Source of the DNA: Arsenicicoccus bolidensis DSM 15745
GTDB lineage: Bacteria; Actinomycetota; Actinomycetes; Actinomycetales; Dermatophilaceae
Assembly: GCF_000426385.1 (NCBI RefSeq)
Contig: NZ_AUFG01000014.1
Span: 30,138 to 94,137 of the forward strand
Direction of reading: 5' to 3'
DNA: 64,000 nucleotides
Shown: positions 59,981 to 64,000 of the stretch, piece by piece
Layout of the letters: each line of letters opens with the position of its first letter
How positions within the stretch are numbered: position 1 is the first letter of the stretch
The notes under the pieces: model-generated
Seen by the model: the letters and a program-made list of their open reading frames with translations, nothing else
What the model was told of the DNA's origin: nothing
The model's database searches: none
Translations under genes and position numbers: made by a program

Positions 59981-62374
59981 TCAGCGACGGCGGTCGATCA
60001 CGCCCTTCCACCCGAGGCCGAAGCCGAAGGAGTAGGTGTTGCCCATCGAGTCGCGGTAGGGGGTCATGTCCTCGCCGACGTCCTCCAGCTGGGCCTCGAC
60101 CGCGTCCATGTCCTTGGGGCTGGTCATGGGCAGGCGGCCCCGCGGCTCGTGCTGGCCGAGCGCCGTCTCGATCAGCGCCTGGTCGCTGACGGAGTAGCCC
60201 ACGAGGATGGCGTCGACCCGGCGCTCGAACTCCGCGGGGATGAAGCTCGTCTTGGCCTTGACGCTCGCGATGATCGGGATGTGGCGGCCCGTCCGCCGCT
60301 CGACCGTGCGGACGGCGTCCGCGGCCCGCAGCACGGCGGTGAGGTCGCGCTCGTTGCCGATCTTGGACGTGGCGCCGTAGTACGAGCGGTTCTCCTGCGT
60401 GCCGTCCTCGCGCAGGTCACCGGCGATGGAGGTGCGGCGCACGTGCGGGCCCGCCGCGGTGTAGGGACGCCACTGCAGGGACAGCGGGTAGAAGCTGCCG
60501 TCCTTGTTCATGCCGGCGCCGGTGAAGTTGTCGCCGTTGTCCGGGCCGCGCAGGCCGGCGAGGACCAGGTCCACGGACGACAGGTCGGGCAGCCGGTAGT
60601 CCACGACCTTGCCGGATGCGTCCAGCACCGGGGTGTCGGTCAGGACCTTCTTGAAGTAGCGCTTGGCGGTGTCGACGTCCATGGTCGGCCCGACCACGTC
60701 GGTCGTGGCCTGCGAGAACACGCTCGGGAAGCCGTGGGCGATGGTGCTGGGGATGTAGACCGTCTTGTTCTTGAAGGACGCCAGCGACGACTTCTTGACC
60801 GTGCGGCGGGCGTTCTTGAGCATGACGACGGAGTCGAGCTGGGCCGCGATGCCGCGCATCTGCTTGTCCTTGCTCGCGACCGTGGCCTGCGACCTCGACA
60901 GGTCGAGGTAGGGGTTCTCGAACAGGCCGGGGGCGAAGAGCATCCGCAGGATCCGCTCCCCCGACTGCCGGAACCGCACGTCCGCGCTGACCGGGACCTT
61001 GCCGGCCTCGAAGTCCTTCTGCCACATGGCGTGCGCAGCGAGGACGGGGACCGTGTCGTTGTTGCCGCCGAACATGTCCAGCCCCGCGCGCAGCACGGCG
61101 TAGTGCCGCTCGTTGACCGAGGCCTTCTCCATGCCCCAGGCCATGCCGAACGGCGAGTTCGGGTCGGTGTAGCCGCGGGTGACGCCCCAGTCGGTGCAGA
61201 TGACGCCGTCGTAGCCGGCGTTGCGGGCCAGGTCGATCTTGACCTTGTCGTAGGCCGAGCCCACCCGGTTGCCCGTCAGGGGCGAGCCGTCCTTGGCGAT
61301 GGCGATCGAGTAGCTGCTCATCACGGCCGTCGCGTCGCTCGCCGCCTGGAAGGGCTTGAGGTGCTCGGCCCAGTTGTTGCCGGGGTAGACGGCATACTTG
61401 CCGGCGTTGAGGTGCGACTCACGACCCGCCTCGCCGGCCCCGTCCCCCGGCCAGTGCTTGATCATCGTGTTGATCGAGTCCTCGCCCCAGCCTGTCGGGT
61501 GGCCGTAGAGGTCGTAGGTGTTCTGCGAGCCCTCGACGTAGGCCTTGGCCATGGTCGACGCGAGCGCGGCGTTCTCGCCGAAGGTGCCGTCGACGCGCAG
61601 CCAGCGGGGCTCGGTCGCGAGGTCGATCTGCGGCCCGAGGGCGGTCGTGATGCCCATGGCGCGGTACTCCTCGGAAGAGGTGCTCGCGAAGTCCAGCATC
61701 GTCTTGCGGGAGAAGGTCGCCGCCAGGCCCAGGTTGGACGGCCAGCGGGAGATGTCGCTGCCCGCCGCGTTGTATGCCGAGTCGTTGGCCGCCGTGGAGC
61801 GGGGATCCGAGGAGAAGTTGACCGGAACGTAGGGCAGGCCGCTCCTGGCCCGGGTCTCGGCGTAGGCCTGCACCTGGTTGACCCAGGTGACGGTCGCCTT
61901 GACGTCGTTGGAGCTGGCGTTGAGGACGTTGCGCAGGTGGTCCACGCCGAGGTACTTGCGCTGGGGGTCGGTCAGCCCGGCGGCGGCGTTGCGCTCGTGG
62001 GAGCTGAAGAGCATGAGCCCGGCGACCTGCGGGATGGTGAGCTCCTGGGCGAGGGCCTTGGCTCGCTCGTTCGTGGAGCGGCGCCAGTCCTCCCACACGT
62101 CCAGCCTGCCGTTGGCGTTCATGTCCTTGAACGCCAGGACGGCCTCGTCCGTCGTGACCCGCAGCAGCTTCACGCTGCCGCCCGGGACATAGCTGAGGAC
62201 GGCGCCGCCGGCGGGGTTGGTCACCTGGGTGAACGTCGTCCGGCCGTCGGTGACGGTGCGCTCGGTGGGGGTGGGCAGGGCCGGGTCCGCGTGAGCGGTG
62301 CCGGCCGTGGCGGCGGCGCCGCCGAGCGCCAGGGCACCCGCGAGCGTCGTGGCCAGGAGGGGGGTGGTGCGCAT
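59981..62374 (-). CDS. Secreted glycoside hydrolase family 3 protein
   Basis: 797 residues. Signal peptide (LLATTLAGALALGGAAATAG, cleavage after AHA). GH3 N-terminal barrel with KHWPGDGAGEAGRESH and the catalytic Asp nucleophile in VICTDWGVTRG near residue 393; C-terminal alpha/beta sandwich follows (VDAILVGYSVSDQALIETAL). The exact specificity (beta-glucosidase, N-acetylglucosaminidase or xylosidase type) cannot be set. A DMNANGRLDVWEDW stretch near residue 83 resembles a calcium-binding loop. Start ATG 62374; an insertion sequence sits 160 bp upstream. Confidence 0.92.
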   Translation of the reverse strand: MRTTPLLATTLAGALALGGAAATAGTAHADPALPTPTERTVTDGRTTFTQVTNPAGGAVLSYVPGGSVKLLRVTTDEAVLAFKDMNANGRLDVWEDWRRSTNERAKALAQELTIPQVAGLMLFSSHERNAAAGLTDPQRKYLGVDHLRNVLNASSNDVKATVTWVNQVQAYAETRARSGLPYVPVNFSSDPRSTAANDSAYNAAGSDISRWPSNLGLAATFSRKTMLDFASTSSEEYRAMGITTALGPQIDLATEPRWLRVDGTFGENAALASTMAKAYVEGSQNTYDLYGHPTGWGEDSINTMIKHWPGDGAGEAGRESHLNAGKYAVYPGNNWAEHLKPFQAASDATAVMSSYSIAIAKDGSPLTGNRVGSAYDKVKIDLARNAGYDGVICTDWGVTRGYTDPNSPFGMAWGMEKASVNERHYAVLRAGLDMFGGNNDTVPVLAAHAMWQKDFEAGKVPVSADVRFRQSGERILRMLFAPGLFENPYLDLSRSQATVASKDKQMRGIAAQLDSVVMLKNARRTVKKSSLASFKNKTVYIPSTIAHGFPSVFSQATTDVVGPTMDVDTAKRYFKKVLTDTPVLDASGKVVDYRLPDLSSVDLVLAGLRGPDNGDNFTGAGMNKDGSFYPLSLQWRPYTAAGPHVRRTSIAGDLREDGTQENRSYYGATSKIGNERDLTAVLRAADAVRTVERRTGRHIPIIASVKAKTSFIPAEFERRVDAILVGYSVSDQALIETALGQHEPRGRLPMTSPKDMDAVEAQLEDVGEDMTPYRDSMGNTYSFGFGLGWKGVIDRRR

Positions 62375-62534
62375 CGGTGCTCCTTCGTGCCGCGGCCCGG
62401 TGCTGGTCGCTCCGGTGCGACCCGGCTCCCGGCCTGGATTCGGTGAGTAGCAGAGATCCTGGCATCGGCCATCTCACCCGGCAACGGGACGGAAACGGTT
62501 AGGCCGTTCAGGGCTCCATACGGCCATGCAAAGG

Positions 62535-62560
62535 GGCTCTTCAACCTTGAGGTGGGGGTG
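62535..62560. repeat. Left terminal inverted repeat of the insertion sequence
   Basis: Begins GGCTCTTCAACCTTGAGG and continues into GTGGGGGTG; 22 of 26 positions match the inverted right end. Confidence 0.9.
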
Positions 62561-62599
62561 AGCGCGACACGCTAGAGCACGGGGTGAGGGTGGTTGGGG

Positions 62600-62653
62600 G
62601 TCGAGGCCTTCAGGATCGGAAGCGTCTCTTCAACCTGACCGGAAGGCCTCGAC
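62600..62653 (+). promoter_or_regulatory. Stem sequestering the transposase ribosome binding site
   Basis: GTCGAGGCCTTC (62600-62611) and GAAGGCCTCGAC (62642-62653) are perfect inverted copies, 12 bp, with a 30-base loop. The right arm contains the GGAAGG ribosome binding site (62641-62646) and ends directly at the GTG start 62654. In mRNA the stem would hide the site. The loop holds CTCTTCAACCT (62626-62636), a copy of part of the left IS end. Confidence 0.75.
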
Positions 62654-63994
62654 GTGTCCGAGCCTACGGGGTGCTGCTGCGCTTCCACGACCCCTTCGTA
62701 CTGTGACCATTGCGACCTGCTGGTCGGCCTGGACGGCTTGCACGTGGTCGACGTCGACAAGACCGGCCATGGCGTGCTCGTGGTCACGATGGAGTCCGCG
62801 CCGACGGTGATGGGCTGCCCGACGTGTGGGGTGGTCGCTGAGAGTCGCGGCCGACGCACGACCACGCTGGTGGACATCCCGTGTTTCGCCCGGCCGACCC
62901 GGCTGCGGTGGCGCAAACGCACGTGGCGGTGCCTGGAGCCGGCGTGCCCGACCAGGGTGTTCACCGAGCAGGACGAGCAGATAGCCCGCCCGCGCGGGCT
63001 GTTGACCACCCGGGCGTGCCGGTGGGTGATCGAGCAGGTCCGCCGCGAGCACGCCTCCATCCACGGACTCGCGCGGCAGCTGGGGGTGGCGTGGAAGACG
63101 GTATGGGGCTCGATCCAACCCATCCTGGCGACGCTGGCCGACGACGAGGCCCGGTTCGCCGGCGTGACCACCCTCGGGGTGGACGAACACCTGTGGCACC
63201 ACGTGAGTCCCCGCAAGCGCGGCCCGAAGGAACTCACCGGCATGGTCGACCTGACCCGTGACAAGGACGGACGCGTCCGAGCCCGGCTGCTCGACCTCGT
63301 ACCCGGCCGCTCCGGGACCGTGTACAAGACATGGCTCGACCAACGCGGCACGGCGTTCAAGGCTGGGGTCGAGGTCGCCACCCTGGACCCGTTCCACGGC
63401 TACAAGAACGCCATCGACGACAAACTCGCCGACGCCACCGCTGTCCTGGATGCTTTCCATGTGGTCGCCCTGGCCGGCCGGGCGGTCGATGAGGTTCGCC
63501 GCCGCGTGCAGCAGGAGATCCACGGTCACCGTGGCCGTGCCGGCGACCCGCTGTACGGGATCCGGAACATCCTGCGCTGCGCGGCCGAGCGGCTCACCGA
63601 GAAGCAACAGGCCCGCCTGGCCGCTGCCATCGCCGCCGACGAGCGCCACGACGCCGTCCACATCGCCTGGCAGTGCGCCCAACGTGTTCGCGCCGCGTAC
63701 GCCCACCCCGACCCCGCTCGAGGCCGCCAACTCGCTGAACAAGTCGTCGCCAGCTTCCCCACGTGTCCCATCCCCGAGATCGCCAAGCTGGGCCGCACCC
63801 TCAAGCAGTGGAGGGACGCCTTCCTGGCCTACTTCGACACCGGCCGCGCCAGCAACGGCGGCACCGAGAGCATCAACGGGCTCATCGAACTCCACCGCCG
63901 CATCGCCCGCGGCTTCCGCAACCGAGACAACTACCGGCTACGCATGCTCCTCATCGGCGGCGGACTCACCCCGCCACCCCCACCGGAAGTGTGA
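62654..63994 (+). CDS. ISL3 family transposase
   Basis: 446 residues. N-terminal zinc-finger-like Cys clusters (CDHC, CPTCG, and C-x4-C in CLEPACPTRVF), a helix-turn-helix region (SIHGLARQLGVAWKTVW), and the DDE catalytic residues: Asp in LGVDEHLWHHV, Asp in TLDPFHGYKNAID and Glu in NGGTESINGLIEL. Length and motifs are normal, so it looks intact. Start GTG 62654 (VSEPTGCC). The TGA stop at 63992-63994 lies inside the right inverted repeat. Confidence 0.95.
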   Translation: MSEPTGCCCASTTPSYCDHCDLLVGLDGLHVVDVDKTGHGVLVVTMESAPTVMGCPTCGVVAESRGRRTTTLVDIPCFARPTRLRWRKRTWRCLEPACPTRVFTEQDEQIARPRGLLTTRACRWVIEQVRREHASIHGLARQLGVAWKTVWGSIQPILATLADDEARFAGVTTLGVDEHLWHHVSPRKRGPKELTGMVDLTRDKDGRVRARLLDLVPGRSGTVYKTWLDQRGTAFKAGVEVATLDPFHGYKNAIDDKLADATAVLDAFHVVALAGRAVDEVRRRVQQEIHGHRGRAGDPLYGIRNILRCAAERLTEKQQARLAAAIAADERHDAVHIAWQCAQRVRAAYAHPDPARGRQLAEQVVASFPTCPIPEIAKLGRTLKQWRDAFLAYFDTGRASNGGTESINGLIELHRRIARGFRNRDNYRLRMLLIGGGLTPPPPPEV

Positions 63995-64000
63995 AGAGCC
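63975..64000. repeat. Right terminal inverted repeat of the insertion sequence
   Basis: Ends in TGAAGAGCC at base 64000, the inverse of the left end GGCTCTTCA. It includes the last codons and the stop of the transposase. Confidence 0.88.

Larger units (their letters stand above)
62535..64000 (+). mobile_element. ISL3-family insertion sequence, complete within the window
   Basis: 1466 bp bounded by terminal inverted repeats: left 62535-62560 and right 63975-64000 match at 22 of 26 positions, both beginning GGCTCTTCA and sharing GGTGGGGGTG. One transposase gene fills it. The 8 bp left of the element are TGCAAAGG (62527-62534); ISL3 elements make 8-bp target duplications, but the right flank is outside the window. 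The right end coincides with the window edge. Confidence 0.93.

Overview
The window is a dense, high-GC (clearly above 70% by eye) chromosomal segment of an actinobacterium. The complete dcw cluster context (mraZ to ftsZ, then pgeF-yggS-sepF-yggT-divIVA, lspA-rluD-dnaE), a MurE with the diaminopimelate-type DNPR motif, many GTG starts and GTGA/ATGA stop-start overlaps fit Micrococcales, most likely an Intrasporangiaceae/Dermatophilaceae relative. This placement is inference from gene content, not a database match. No tRNA, rRNA or CRISPR array was seen.

Layout. 1-5.6 kb (minus strand): a histidine operon hisD-hisC-hisB-unknown ORF-hisH, followed by an FAD monooxygenase cut by the left edge instead of hisA/hisF. 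5.6-17.2 kb: accessory and metabolic genes (CPBP protease, FetB-like permease, solitary TOPRIM protein, a squalene-cyclase-like gene fragment, VOC protein, an SPFH/ribbon-helix-helix pair, shikimate-dehydrogenase-like enzyme, oligopeptidase B, malate/lactate dehydrogenase, double GNAT, and a GrpB-NUDIX protein apparently derived from a CoaE-type fusion). 17.2-41.2 kb: one long minus-strand block of replication, envelope and division genes: mraZ, rsmH, ftsL, ftsI, murE, mraY, murD, ftsW, murG, murC, ftsQ, ftsZ, pgeF, yggS, sepF, yggT, divIVA, DksA-like, lspA, rluD, dnaE. murF is not between murE and mraY, whose ends overlap. 41.5-46.2 kb (plus): a MoxR-DUF58-transglutaminase operon. 46.3-54.5 kb: sigA, a universal stress protein, DUF4192, YkvA, EcsC, a SufE-like protein, a family A DNA polymerase and a PAC2 protein.

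54.6-62.4 kb is the most distinctive part. An HtrA-type protease diverges from a two-gene operon whose second product joins a polytopic membrane domain, an extra cupredoxin and a full two-domain copper nitrite reductase in one 904-residue chain. All type 1 and type 2 copper ligands and both catalytic residues are visible. A 30-bp interrupted palindrome sits over the apparent leaderless promoter of this operon. A secreted GH3 glycosidase converges on it. The right end (62535-64000) is a complete ISL3-family insertion sequence with matched ends; its transposase start follows a 12-bp perfect stem that sequesters the ribosome binding site.

How the genes work together: the dcw block supplies lipid II synthesis (MurE, MurD, MurC, MraY, MurG), the septal synthase (FtsW, FtsI), the divisome (FtsZ, SepF, FtsQ, FtsL) and polar growth (DivIVA). 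MraZ probably represses its own promoter, where boxes of its usual type are visible. Strong hairpins separate the transcription units, and at two convergent junctions a hairpin contains both stop codons.
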